A DNA stretch of 64,000 bases from Macrosoma leucophasiata (lineage: Eukaryota; Arthropoda; Insecta; Lepidoptera; Hedylidae). The position numbers and the translations under genes were made by a program. Location of the stretch: assembly GCA_036365455.1 (NCBI GenBank), contig JAWQUS010000010.1, forward strand, positions 21,562,501 through 21,626,500, given 5' to 3'. Below the pieces are notes generated by a model, which was not told where the DNA came from, searched no databases, and worked only from the letters and a program-made list of their open reading frames with translations. Below are positions 53,870 through 63,731 of this stretch, piece by piece (the stretch's first letter is position 1; the number at the start of each line of letters is the position of its first letter).

Positions 53870-54603
53870 ATTTATAGGAATAAATATTAAGATACTAATT
53901 ACAAATAACTTATTTATTAATATAAATTATACAACATTTTACAATAACTTAAATTAAAAATTAACATAAAATTAATTAAACTACATAATGTATTATACAA
54001 TACAAAAAAGAAATAAAAAACAATGAACAACATTACATTAAGAAATTTAAATCAAATCAAAATTAAAAGCAAATCATTACTAAATAAACATAAAAATAAT
54101 ATCACAATTAAATATATGTCATATTTTTAAAACCTACCTAAAATGGTGACTATGTCTCCATAGTCAGTCAAACAAACCGCCCCTGGTCATCCCCGGTGCA
54201 AAAGAGCCCAAAACACTAGCTGCATTTCCCCTTTGAATGGCAATGGCTAGCCTTTGTATCAGGAAAGACCCGGAACGGTAGTCGAAGCCCCTAAGTTTAA
54301 GACGGTGGCCAATTTCTCTAATGAAAGGCAGTGACTCCGTCGCCCAACTCCCAGCAGTTTCCACCGCAAAAGGGACAAAGAGATAACTCGGCAACAGAGG
54401 TGCGTATTTTTCTCGCTTCTTCGCGGCAGCCACCTCAGCCGCTGCAGCAGCATCCCTAGATGTGCGGCCTAAATGAGAGGCGGCGAAAGTGCACACACAA
54501 GTCGCATCCCATAGGAGGCATCTGCCTCTCTGCCAAGGCACAAGAGTCAGACAGTCTGGTCTCTTTCCGTCCGTACGGCTCAAACCCTGAGGTTCTAGGA
54601 CAC
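53870..54603 (-). mobile_element. 5'-truncated non-LTR retrotransposon
   Basis: It has an ORF end (54164-54603) and about 290 bp of AT-rich 3' UTR. The 5' break at about 54603 is followed by unrelated sequence and a tC SINE. The target duplication was not identified. Confidence 0.8.
54164..54603 (-). pseudogene. LINE reverse-transcriptase C-terminal domain
   Basis: The minus frame reads LEPQGLSRTDGKRPDCLTLV, WDATCVCTFAASHLG, YLFVPFAVETAGSWATES, and RSGSFLIQRLAIAIQRGNAA, stopping at TGA (complement of 54164-54166). This pattern is well known from the end of animal non-LTR ORFs; the clade is not assigned. No internal stop is seen in about 146 codons, so decay is limited apart from the 5' truncation. 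Residues encoded upstream of 54603 in the same open frame are flanking sequence. Confidence 0.88.
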
Positions 54604-54657
54604 AAAAAAAGTAAAAATATAATCGATTATGATATTGATTGAAGATTGTAATTGGTA

Positions 54658-54815
54658 TTTTTATTTCTCGCAATAACACTAGCGAGTGAATTTAATAATT
54701 AAAAAAGAATGGAAAGAAAATTTTGACATCGGGCAGGGATTGACCTCAGGATAACCAGTCCAGCCGCTTCACCACTTCACCACTGAACTACCTGGACAGG
54801 CCTTATTGTGACGAT
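54658..54815 (-). mobile_element. SINE tC copy
   Basis: TTTCTCGCAATAACACTAGCGAG...CATCGGGCAGGGATTGACC...GGATAACCAGTCCAGCCGC...CACTGAACTACC. A local duplication (CACCACTTCACCACT) disturbs box A. Confidence 0.82.
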
Positions 54816-54991
54816 CTCAAAGATATTTTTTATAATTTTGACATAAACAGTTTGGAAGATATTCAGGAAAATAGACGAAAAATTACAATTTTTTTCCCTT
54901 TTTTACTCCGAAACTCCTAGTTTCGGAGGAAAGAAAGAGAAAATATTAAAAATAAGTTATCTATAGATTACAGGAAAAGAAATCTATGGTA

Positions 54992-55229
54992 TAGGTCGCG
55001 CCACGTAAAAAGAACGCTGGCGGTCAAGCTGCGCGTCATGTGTTTTTATTTCGTTTTATGTTATTCTATGTAATATAGTTTTCAATCTGCCTACCAATAC
55101 ACGAAACCGCAAGCGAAAGCTAGATCAAAAATAAACCAATAGGGCTAGTACTTTCGTGCGCGAGTGTACCGATGCGCGAACACATCCCTTCTACTTTCTT
55201 CCAGCGTTCTTTTTACGTGGCGCGACCTA
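54992..55229 (+). mobile_element. K238 MITE, TA-flanked
   Basis: 238 bp with perfect 29-bp terminal inverted repeats (TAGGTCGCGCCACGTAAAAA...). TA lies at 54990-54991 and 55230-55231. Inverted relative to 10124-10361. Confidence 0.92.
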
Positions 55230-55231
55230 TA

Positions 55232-55647
55232 TATAATGATAACATGGGAATCCCGTGAAAGTGAGTCCGAGTCGCTCTTGGCCACTTTTTCATTATATAG
55301 TGAAAGAACTAAAGTTCCATCCCATCAACAAAAACAACTATTAATTATTTTCCTTTGAACTTATCATCAAAGACGTGTCCGATATCCTTTGAAATAGAAT
55401 AAGGTAAGTACACAACTTTATAAGTATAGGGTAGGTACACAAACATGGGTCTGCGGTCAAAGCAGTGGTTTTAACGAATGTAATCCTACCCTATCTTTTT
55501 ACACTTCATACTCGTACCTGTAACTTTTAACGATGGCTCTGGCAAACTTTGTTTAAACAGTTTTCGTCAATGAATAATGACCGTCCTATATTGGGGAAAT
55601 CTGTTATTAAGTGTGATGAGACGAAATATTGTGGCGAAAATAGAAGA
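55232..55647. other. nothing recognised
   Basis: Unique-looking sequence between K238 and SINE-A. Confidence 0.45.
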
Positions 55648-55932
55648 TGGTGGTAGAGCTCCAGTGACGGAGCTCGCGGGTGTAGGCACCACCGCATTAC
55701 CTAATATACTTGCCGCTAAATGGTAGTGTTCAACACTATCGTGTTCCGGTCAGGTGGTAATGTACGGCCCTGTAATTTCCGGCACAGAGGCATAAGACCT
55801 TAGGCCTCAGGAGTGGTAACGCATCTGCATTTTGACCTTGGTCTTTGTGTGGGTGTCTATAGGCTGCAGTCATCACTTAACATCAATGTGAACTGCATGC
55901 TTGTTTACCACATCCATTACATAAAAAAAAAA
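55648..55932 (+). mobile_element. SINE-A copy, close to consensus
   Basis: TGGTGGTAGAGCTCCAGTGA to CATTACATAAAAAAAAAA. Followed 23 bp later by another copy in the same orientation. Confidence 0.95.
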
Positions 55933-56114
55933 CAGATCGGATATTCACATATTTTACTGGTGGTAGAGTTCCAGTGTCGGTGCTCGAGAGTGCATTAGCT
56001 CATTTATCTGTCGTCAAATGGTCCACCATTTGGCACTATAATCATCTATAATGTTCCGGTTACATGGTAATGTATGGCCCCGACATCTATAACACAGAGG
56101 CAAAACCACTTATG

Positions 56115-56243
56115 GCCGAATACTCAAACGTCACTCAATTTTGAAGCAACCCTCAAATGTGCGCTATCTCTATCGTTTGAACGTGTTTTATAAAGACAGA
56201 AGACTTTTCGCACTTAGATCTAAGTGACGTTTGAGTATTTGGC
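56115..56243. mobile_element. 129-bp MITE-like element L
   Basis: GCCGAATACTCAAACGTCAC is inverted at 56223-56243 (GTGACGTTTGAGTATTTGGC) with one difference. No coding capacity. Confidence 0.78.
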
Positions 56244-56248
56244 TGTTT

Positions 56249-56427
56249 GGCGAATAACACACTGCATCGCGCCCCGTCGTGTAGCGCGGAGCGGTATATT
56301 TTAACATTGTATGCAAATATCTCGATTTGTATAGAAAACACACTGACGACGTGGCATCGCGCGGGACGGCAGTATGAAGAAAATCTACCGCCACGCACTA
56401 CGCAACGGGTGCAGTGTGTTACGCGCC
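56249..56427. mobile_element. 179-bp MITE-like element M
   Basis: GGCGAATAACACACTGCATC is inverted at the right end (GCAGTGTGTTACGCGCC) with few differences. The right flank is TTA. The GC-rich interior (CATCGCGC twice) contrasts with the flanks. Confidence 0.75.
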
Positions 56428-56499
56428 TTAGATCTCAGGGATGGCCATGCATCTGCATTTTGATCTCAATTTTTTATGTGGCTTCTAGCTATTGATGCA

Positions 56500-56625
56500 G
56501 TCACAGAGAGGTCCCGCCAAATGCAACCCACTACAAATAGATCAAAATTCTCGAAAGGTTCTCTACGTGTTGGACCTATGTCTCGCGCAAGCGCAAAAGT
56601 ACGAGGCTTAAATTGAACCCCGAGT
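56500..56625 (-). repeat. R element fragment
   Basis: AGAGAGGTCCCGCC, GATCAAAATTCTCGAAAGG, CTACGTGTTGGAC and AATTGAACCCCG are the reverse of 18255-18390. Confidence 0.8.
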
Positions 56626-56634
56626 TGACATAAA

Positions 56635-57103
56635 TAATATAAATATAACTACGTTAAGAAAAACCGACATCAAAACTGAAAGGTAAAAAATAATAAAGAT
56701 TTAATTGTAATTATAAACTACCTATTATTTATATGTGCTATTTACTAATAGGTTTGAAGTCGGTGCCAAGCCTTAAACAAATAATTATATTATAACCACT
56801 TAAATATGAATACGAGCAAATTAATACACTGAACAAAACGTAACCAGCGAATCGTGGGTGTTTGCATGTATGCTTGAATTCATGCATTTACCTCTGCCTA
56901 CCCCTTCGGGGATTATAGGCGTGAAGCTACGTTTTAATACAATGAGATGCCTACTTTAGTGATTTTGGCTTGGCACCGACTTCAAACCTGTTAGTAAATA
57001 GCACATATAAATAATAGGTTGCTTATAATTACAATTAAATCTTTATTAATTTTTACTTTTCAGTTTTGAAGTCGGTTTTTCTTAACGTAGTTATATTTAT
57101 TTA
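56635..57103. mobile_element. U56 fold-back element with SINE tD in the loop
   Basis: The left arm (56635-56773: AACTACGTTAAGAAAAACCG...GGTTTGAAGTCGGTGCCAAGCC) and right arm (56968-57103) are reverse complements over about 136 bp with few differences. Confidence 0.9.
56833..56936 (+). mobile_element. SINE tD 3' fragment in loop of U56
   Basis: AACAAAACGTAACCAGCGAATCG to CCCCTTCGGGGATTATAGGCG...GAAGCTACG. The tRNA-like head is absent. Confidence 0.85.
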
Positions 57104-57435
57104 ATACTTTTTAGTTTATTGCTGCATTGTCAATTAGATTAATGTTCACATCTGTAAAATTTGTAAAATCTGAAACTCTTTTAGCTTCGTGACAATTAGA
57201 TACATAATTTAAATTGTGGTGTGTCGATACAAAATTATTACACGACTATACGAAATCAATGAAAAAAATTTATCCACGAAGGAGTAAATATGCTGTGTTG
57301 TGTCGTCGATGAGTAAATGTGTCATTGTCACTTGTTGTCATGCGCATTAGGACTATCTAGGACGTCAGTGGATTCAACGCACTGTATGACAACTCGCCGT
57401 ATATTCTTATTCCTTTAGTCTGAGGTGAAAGTCAG

Positions 57436-57632
57436 TAAAAAATTCTCATAAAATAAAAACTAATGGGCCTATCTGAATCAAATTTTTATGGGACCAATTC
57501 GAAACTATTCCGCATCGAACAAAAAGAATTACGTAAAACGGTCCAGAAATCTCGGCGAAATTCGCGTACATACATAAAAAAATATATATACCGGCCGAAT
57601 TGAGAACCTTCTCGTTTTTTGAACTCGGTTAA
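57436..57632 (+). repeat. LINE 3'-end repeat
   Basis: AAAATTCTCATAAAAT...GGGCCTATCTGAATCAAATT...GTCCAGAAATCTCGGCG...ACCGGCCGAATTGAGAACC...GAACTCGGTTAAAAATC. I recognise this as a common lepidopteran repeat end; a scrap lies at 3345-3395. Confidence 0.6.
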
Positions 57633-57964
57633 AAATCAATTTATTTGCCTCTTCAAGGTCTTATAAACTTATGACATAACAATGATTAAAACATTCATAT
57701 AGGTCATCATAGGTAGTTGTGAAGAACTTGAATTGGGGGCTTCACTAGAAATAGGACATTGCAACAGTGTCCTGGCAGACCCTACTACGGATGACGCCAG
57801 AATTGTTGCAACTATATCAATTGTCCATGAGCTAATGTTGTTTACAATTTTTTAAATGAAGAATGTAATTCATGCGAACGTATAGAGCGTCGTGGTCTTT
57901 GACCAAGCTCTTTAAACGGAGAATAAAAAAATAAAAAAACTTGAATTGGAAAAGCCTGGTGTGA
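57633..57964. other. nothing recognised
   Basis: Unique-looking. Confidence 0.45.
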
Positions 57965-58250
57965 CGCAGGTCATCAGGCCAGACATCATCATCATCAACA
58001 TAACAGCCGAGACGTCCAGTGTTGGAAGCCTCCCCATAAGGGGGATATGCCATAATCGCCACGCTTGGCATGCGGATTGGCGATCGCAGTGGTGGTAGTT
58101 TTATCGCGGGACGCTGCTGCCAATCTTGCGTTATTGCACTTACTACCGCCCCATTGGAATGGTTTGACCGCCATTGTTCGGTTGGGTGACTGCACTAGTG
58201 GTAGAATTCTCTACCGGTAGAAGAAAACTCTTGTGGGGTAGTCATGTCCC
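57965..58250 (-). mobile_element. SINE-B copy
   Basis: CATCATCATCAACATAACAGCCGAGACGTCCAGTGTTGG (tail side) to GGCGATCGCAGTGGTGGTAG...TGACTGCACTAGTGGTAGAATTC. Confidence 0.87.
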
Positions 58251-58284
58251 GACACCATCAGACCAGACATAATGAAGGTTAATA

Positions 58285-58335
58285 TAGTGGCAAATAAGAC
58301 ATGTAATTTGACGCTCTCGCGCTCTTCCACTGAAG
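58285..58335 (-). mobile_element. SINE-A remnant, middle deleted
   Basis: AGTGGCAAATAAGACATG joins directly to CTCGCGCTCTTCCACTGAAGTTCTAC. Confidence 0.5.
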
Positions 58336-58345
58336 TTCTACGAAC

Positions 58346-59327
58346 AGTTCACAATATTGGAAAAGTTTGTACATTCATTTGTTTGTTTAGCAACATAGGC
58401 CAACCGGGAAAACAGAACACTGTATAAAAATGAAGCTTTTTATAGAAACTCATGTTTCCGTTTGATTCATAAATTCATTTTAATTTAGTTATTCTTTCGT
58501 AGATATAACGTAATTGACGTTGTTTGAAAAATTACTATAGGGACCGTGCACGAGTTCAGCGCCACCTAGCGTCCGCAACTTTGTGGGACCGTTGCTTGTC
58601 TGACCATAATGACATATTACCGCGAAATTTTGATAAAATATTATTATAACCTAAAATTATCTACTAATCATCTTCCAAAATTACTCTGATACCTTAACTT
58701 GGGTGAAGAAAGGGTTGTGAAACAATTTTTGATCATTCAAATCAAATGAGTTGAGTAAAATTTATTCAAAAAGTGTGTTTTATTTCGAATATATGTCAGG
58801 GTTTATATAGTTCATTTTTATTTGTAGTTTTACAGTAAAACAAGACTATATAGCTATTTTATGGGTTTCTTGCAATAATTATAAACATATAGAATTGTTC
58901 TTGTATCGCTAGTAATAAATTAAATGTCGTTTTCAAATCGAAATGAGTATTATTTTAGGATCCGGGTTTGTGAGTATCACACACTATAAAATTTCAACCA
59001 CAAACAATCTTTAAAGGAAAATTGTTGGTTTCTGCTGGGCATTATGGGATATTAAGAAGAAAACAAGGACAGAGATCAATAATTCAAGCTGGCATCATAT
59101 GACAAACATGTATTTTGATACCTTACAAAACTTCTTTAGGTATAAAGAATTAATCTCAGTTTGAAGTCAGAATCAATTTGATTGGGTTGTAATAGATGTA
59201 ATATTTAAATAAAATGCAGCATGAGCGTGAAATTTTAATGTAATTGCGTGTTTGTTTTATCCATTTCTTGAATTGTTTAATTTTCCAAGTAGTTCTTGAG
59301 AATCAATCGATAAAACTTGCGTTTACT
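58346..59327. other. mostly unique; possible left end of a TIR element at 58550
   Basis: GGGACCGTGC at 58550 has an inverted copy at about 60081-60090. Otherwise AT-rich with no gene seen. Confidence 0.4.
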
Positions 59328-59868
59328 ACGGCGGGTGACTCACTTCCCTTTGAATGGTCGAGGAGTGCAATGGTCATGCGCCACACTCGTGAACGGGTGC
59401 TGATGGTGGGGATTGATCTGTTCTGATCTGCCGGTGCTACATTTCATTATGGTGGATAGTTGTTGATTTCTACTTATACAAATGGGTACATATGCTATCT
59501 ACGTTTACATTACTAGATTTGAATGACTATCTGTATTAGACATAAGTTATAACATTTCTTTGGTAGAGGACTTCTTCTCAATAGTGACTGTACTTGGAAG
59601 TCCGCTAAGTGAATAACATAGATTTTGATTTTGACGAATAAGATTTTCTTTCTCTTCTTATTTAGTTTATAGAAGGAAGGAATTGAAATGTTTTTATCAA
59701 ATTGTAAGTTTATTTTATCCCTATTTTAATTTACTTAATTATCTGTTTTACTTTTACTTTATGTAATAAGTAATTATTCATTTTAAGTTATTATTGACTT
59801 CTAAGGACTATTCGAAAACGGTTGTAAAATTTTACTCGAAATAAACATATTTTCGTTCTTTCTTTCTC
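59328..59868 (+). repeat. G repeat, copy 2
   Basis: Collinear with 51340-51885, ending CTCGAAATAAACATATTTTCG then TTCTTTCTTTC. Confidence 0.8.
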
Positions 59869-60096
59869 CCTTACTACCTTTACTCCTATTTATAAGTTAT
59901 ATTCTTGCAGTTTACAAGACAAAAACTGTTGTTTACCATTTTGTCGGCGGTTAAATGTGATTATGAAAATTACATATCCAAGTCTAAACAGATTACTTTG
60001 AGATGACAAGTCCCACATTATTGCTACTTTTTGCCACCATGGGCGCTGCGATCGATTACATTACCCCCACCTAGTACTTCGCACGGTCCCGTTACA

Positions 60097-60435
60097 GCAG
60101 AAAACTTTAGTGGTAAGTACTACTATTGCAATGAATTTAATAACTTGAAAAGAAAATATAGCAGAATCAGGAGTATAGGGAGCAGAATAAATAAAATTAC
60201 AGCGTCCATAAACATAAGTAATGGCTGAGGAGAGATTGGAGAAGACCATTTTACGATTCAACGATTCGTTTGTGAAATAATTAGCTTTAAACGGCAAATA
60301 TTTATTAGAGTCAGGTGTCTCCCTTCTGCAAGCTAAACTGTGGAATTTGAACATGTGAAATAAACACGGTGATTAGTATATACATAAGGATTTTAAAAGG
60401 AAAACTATCATGGCTAAGAACATATATATACAAGA
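60097..60435. other. nothing recognised
   Basis: Unique-looking. Short open frames on both strands have no family features. Confidence 0.45.
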
Positions 60436-60530
60436 ACAATTTTACGAGTAATAGTCGATGAACTTTAAAATGTACTTCCGAAAACGGAATACTACATCAC
60501 GCGTTCCCGACACGCACTTGGCCAGTTTCG
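60436..60530 (+). repeat. P repeat
   Basis: TTTTACGAGTAATAGTCGATG...CATCACGCGTTCCCGACACG...CACTTGGCC, partner of 10466-10545. Confidence 0.65.
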
Positions 60531-60789
60531 ACCTCTATTCTTTTTGTTAACCCTAAATAGAAACTATTTAATACAAGCGATCATCATGCTATTCCTAGCC
60601 ACCATATAAATTTGCAAGCTAGCAAGTTAAAAAAATGCGCATAGGCACATAAATATCAGAGTATGATTCAACAAAATTCCAATCGTGTAGGCTGTAAACG
60701 AGTAGTCGTGTTGCTAAACCTTATCGCTTATAGCAATTCAGGAATCAGCCTCTCTAGTGTGTTAATGAAAAACGGGAATGGAGTATTTA

Positions 60790-61087
60790 TACGTAAATTC
60801 ACGCCTGTAATCCCCGACGGAGTAGGCAGAGGTAAATGCATGCATTCAATACACCCACGATTCGCCGGTTATGTTTTTGGCCCATGTAACAGGTGGCGAG
60901 CCTGTTGGCATCTCCGGGCACAATATCAAACTTCGAGATACGGGGAAATTTCCAGAAAATGGAAAAATCCCAAAAAAACCAGAGATGAAGGACTTCACAC
61001 CATTATCTCTGATAACCCCCTACCCGGGAATCGAACCCAGGACCTCAGCGTAGTGGTAGTGGCCGGCTACCACTAGGCTACCGAGGA
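60790..61087 (-). mobile_element. SINE tD copy, nearly complete
   Basis: ACGTAAATTCACGCCTGTAA to GGGAATCGAACCCAGGACC (box B) and GGCTACCACTAGGCTACCGAGG (box A). It lacks about 20 bp near TGCATGCATTC. Confidence 0.9.
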
Positions 61088-61184
61088 GTATTTACCTAAG
61101 GTTATTGCTGTATTTTCCGAAAGTATCATCGATTCTACGATAGCTCTGAGGTCACCATTAGAGCTATCTCTTATACCTTGATCA

Positions 61185-61300
61185 TTGTCATTTTAGCCAA
61201 CAGGAGTCCACTGCTGGACAAAAGCCTTACCTAAAAATTGATGATACAAACATGCAAAGATCCTTCCGCAAGTATAGTCAGTCAAACCATTCCAATAGGT
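61185..61300 (-). mobile_element. SINE-B fragment
   Basis: CATTTTAGCCAACAGGAGTCCACTGCTGGACAAAAGCC (tail side), then a shortened body ending CAGTCAAACCATTCCAATAGG next to a SINE-A. Confidence 0.7.
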
Positions 61301-61558
61301 TTTTTTTTAATGTAATGGAAGTGGCAAACACGCATGCAGTGCACATTGATGTTAAGTGATGACTGCAGCCTAGACACTTACACAAAGACCAAGGTCAAAA
61401 TACAAATACAGATTACCACTCCAGAGGTCTAAGGTGTTATGCCTCTGTGCCGAACCGGAACACGATAGTGCTGAACACTACCATTTAGCGGCAAGTATAT
61501 AAGGTAATGCGGTGGTGCCAACGCCCGCGAGTTCCGTCACTGGAGCTCTACCACCAGT
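61301..61558 (-). mobile_element. SINE-A copy
   Basis: TTTTTTTTAATGTAATGGAAGTGG to GGAGCTCTACCACCAGT. A deletion removes GAAATTACAGGGCCG... (CTGTGCC joins GAACCGG). Confidence 0.92.
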
Positions 61559-61677
61559 AAGAAACTTCTATATAAACACTTTTATGTAATCATATTCATA
61601 GAGTACAATGCACTATTTCATATTGAACTACACTCGTTGTCCAAGAATTGCGAGCCTATTCACCTTTATGGTATATA

Positions 61678-61860
61678 CTAGCGGCCCGCCCCGGCTTCGC
61701 CCGCGCTGCTCTGCTCCTATTAGTCATAGCGTAATGTAAGCTATCCTATCTCTCAAGTTGGATCGAACTGCACATGGTGTGCGAATTTTATTATAATCGG
61801 TTAAGTGGTTTAGGAGTCCATTGAGGACAAACATTGTGACACGAGATTTATATATATTAA
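61678..61860 (+). repeat. common insect-type repeat 'CTAGCGGCCCGCCCCGGCTT'
   Basis: Starts ACTAGCGGCCCGCCCCGGCT, contains ATCGGTTAAGTGGTTTAGGAG and ends ...TTATATATATTAAGA. I recognise the opening from many insect repeats; class uncertain. Confidence 0.55.
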
Positions 61861-62524
61861 GAAGAAGATAAGTACCGTTGCTTTGTTTCATTGTCCCCAC
61901 GAAAGTGGAAGCGCTGGTATGAACGATTCCTTGTACACTTTCCTCACAAAGACATTTTTTGAAAAAGCTAGCTATAATTCCCGTTTGATACACTTTTAGA
62001 AATCCTAAGCTCTTGTATTTTTGTTAGATTCACTTTTCAATACAGTTGTGCGCACTATTACACACATAAAAAAATATATTATTTTCTTTTTTTTACAGTG
62101 CACGGTGTTATAAAATTACTCTAAATTACATGCCCACTCAGAAAACCATCATAATCTTTAACATTCGGATCCACAACAACAACAATTTCCCAAAAACATC
62201 TTTAAGAAGAGTTTTTAAAATATCTTTCCGCGTCTGTTTCATTTGTTTTGTTTTAAGAATAGAACTCATTTTATATTGAAGCAAAACAAAAAGCGTTCTT
62301 AAAAAATATATTTAATTAAACAATTCTAAGAGCGTATTTTCTTTCATTTACAATTTGGAAGACGTATTTTTTCGGCAGAAATGTCCATTTTATGAATTTT
62401 CCCACGCCTATTGACATAGCCTAAACAGCAGTCAATAAAAATTACCAACCATCATGGAATAAAAATTCATTTAAATTACCAACCATCATGGGATCTTGAA
62501 TTGTTTTTCAAACCTCAATCTTTT
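61861..62524. other. AT-rich, nothing recognised
   Basis: AAATTACCAACCATCATGG occurs twice (62438 and 62473), a small local duplication. No gene seen. Confidence 0.45.
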
Positions 62525-62600
62525 TACTAGTGATAGAGCTCCAGTGACGGAGCTCGAGGGCGTAGACACCAAGCATAGTTAATACGTTGGTACCTACGCC
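62525..62600 (+). mobile_element. SINE-A 5' fragment with inverted scrap
   Basis: ACTAGTGATAGAGCTCCAGTGACGGAGCTCGAGGGCGTAG, then GGTACCTACGCCC in reverse, so the fragment partly folds on itself. Confidence 0.7.
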
Positions 62601-62631
62601 CATAACGTGTTAGTTTACTTACCATAATTTC

Positions 62632-63003
62632 TTCGCATATTACGCCGACTCAACGTCAGTCCAAGCTAACGGTAATAGCGAAAATAATGATGATCCTCTC
62701 AGACCTGTGACAGTCGCAGAGGTGTCACACCTGATCAAGCGTCTAAAAGTGCGGAAAGCGCCGGGTGCGGACGGTATTTCCAATCGCACAGTTAGAAACT
62801 TTCCCCCCTTGCTCATTGCCCTTTTGGCTGCGATACTCAACGCAGCGTTTAAAAATAGTATGTTTCCACCCGCGTGGAAAGAGGCCACAGTTATCGGGTT
62901 TAAAAAACCCGGTAAGCCGAGCAACCAGGCCTCGTCATACAGGCCGATAAGTCTGCTCAGTTCTCTAAGTAAACTTTACGAGCGCATCGTGTACGGCTCG
63001 ACA
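62632..63003 (+). pseudogene. jockey-clade LINE, N-terminal RT segment
   Basis: Reads ...TVAEVSHLIKRLKVRKAPGADGISNR, then FPPAWKEATVIGFKKPGK and SYRPISLLSSLSKLYERIVY, i.e. RT motifs up to the one before catalytic motif A. Homology stops near 63003. No internal stop in this segment. The neighbouring jockey pieces are on the opposite strand. Confidence 0.92.
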
Positions 63004-63009
63004 CTCGAG

Positions 63010-63583
63010 ATTTCAGGACGAATAGGCACGGAGTTTGTTCCGGGCCGATAGCTCGCTCTTTTTGTTTAATAAACAATGTAATTGGGACAACACAAATGCA
63101 GCCTTTGCGCGCGCTGCTTTAACAGGTGCAGCGAAGGTCAGATGCCGATCAAGCGTCACTCCTAAGTGATTCGCGAAGAGATCGCGTTGGGGGGATAGAA
63201 ACACCGACACTATAGTGATCGGCTGATGACCGGTCATCGCTAATAGGCAAACTGAGACTTCAATTCAAAATCAAAATCTCCAGGTCGTCGGGGGAGGGTA
63301 GAGGCGTGCAATGCAGCGTCCTCTTGTAATATATAAGAGTGCCCCCGAGGGCACCGTCTGTACGATCGTTTCGTACTAACCTATAGTTGGCCAAGCTCGG
63401 GTTACGGCGGGCGGGTTTTAAAAATGTCTCCTGGATGAGGAAGACATCAATATTTTTGTCGCGGAGAAATTCTCCCAGCTCATCGCGGAGGCCTGACATG
63501 CCATTGGCGTTAAAAAACCCTATTCTAAGTGAATAGGGTTTTATCGTGCTTGGTAAATTATTTAGTGGTCGTACTTCTGACAT
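63010..63583 (-). pseudogene. jockey-clade LINE ORF2, endonuclease fused to post-RT region
   Basis: ORF2 starts at ATG 63583 (reverse): SLRIGFFNANGMSGLRDELG, DVFLIQETFLKPARRNPSL and GGTLIYYKRTLHC, the apurinic-type endonuclease start. A 1-bp shift near 63258 moves to MTGHQPITIVSVFLSPQRDL. That frame jumps at about 63160 to HLGVTLDRHLTFAAPVKAAR and FVLSQLHCLLNKKSELSARNKL, which belongs after the RT domain, so the whole RT (several hundred codons) is deleted. Confidence 0.92.
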
Positions 63584-63590
63584 TTTGGGT

Positions 63591-63731
63591 TTACTGCGGG
63601 GTGTTGTTTATCAGCCTGTTGACGTCGGCTGCGACCAGGATCATTTCTACCCTGGCGTTGGGAAGGTGGGGATTTGACTTGTAATACAAGTATCTATCCA
63701 GCAGGGGCTGGAGTTTGCTCATGTCGAACAC
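63591..63731 (-). pseudogene. jockey-clade LINE ORF1 (gag-like) C-terminus
   Basis: The minus frame reads MSKLQPLLDRYLYYKSNPHL then VEMILVAADVNRLINNTPQ and stops at TAA (complement of 63591-63593), 7 bp before the ORF2 ATG. Spacing and content fit the 3' end of a jockey ORF1. Truncated at about 63731. Confidence 0.75.

Larger units (their letters stand above)
55955..56505 (+). mobile_element. old SINE-A interrupted by palindromic MITEs
   Basis: ACTGGTGGTAGAGTTCCAGT...GAGGCAAAACCACTTA breaks at about 56112 and resumes at 56428 with TTAGATCTCAGGGATGG. TTA borders the insert on both sides, as for PIF/Harbinger targets. Confidence 0.78.

Noticed and set aside
54460..54642. Plus-strand 60-codon frame
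   Set aside because: Shadow of the LINE domain encoded on the minus strand.
56153..56495. Overlapping 68-82-codon frames on both strands
   Set aside because: Caused by the palindromic MITEs L and M; no domain.
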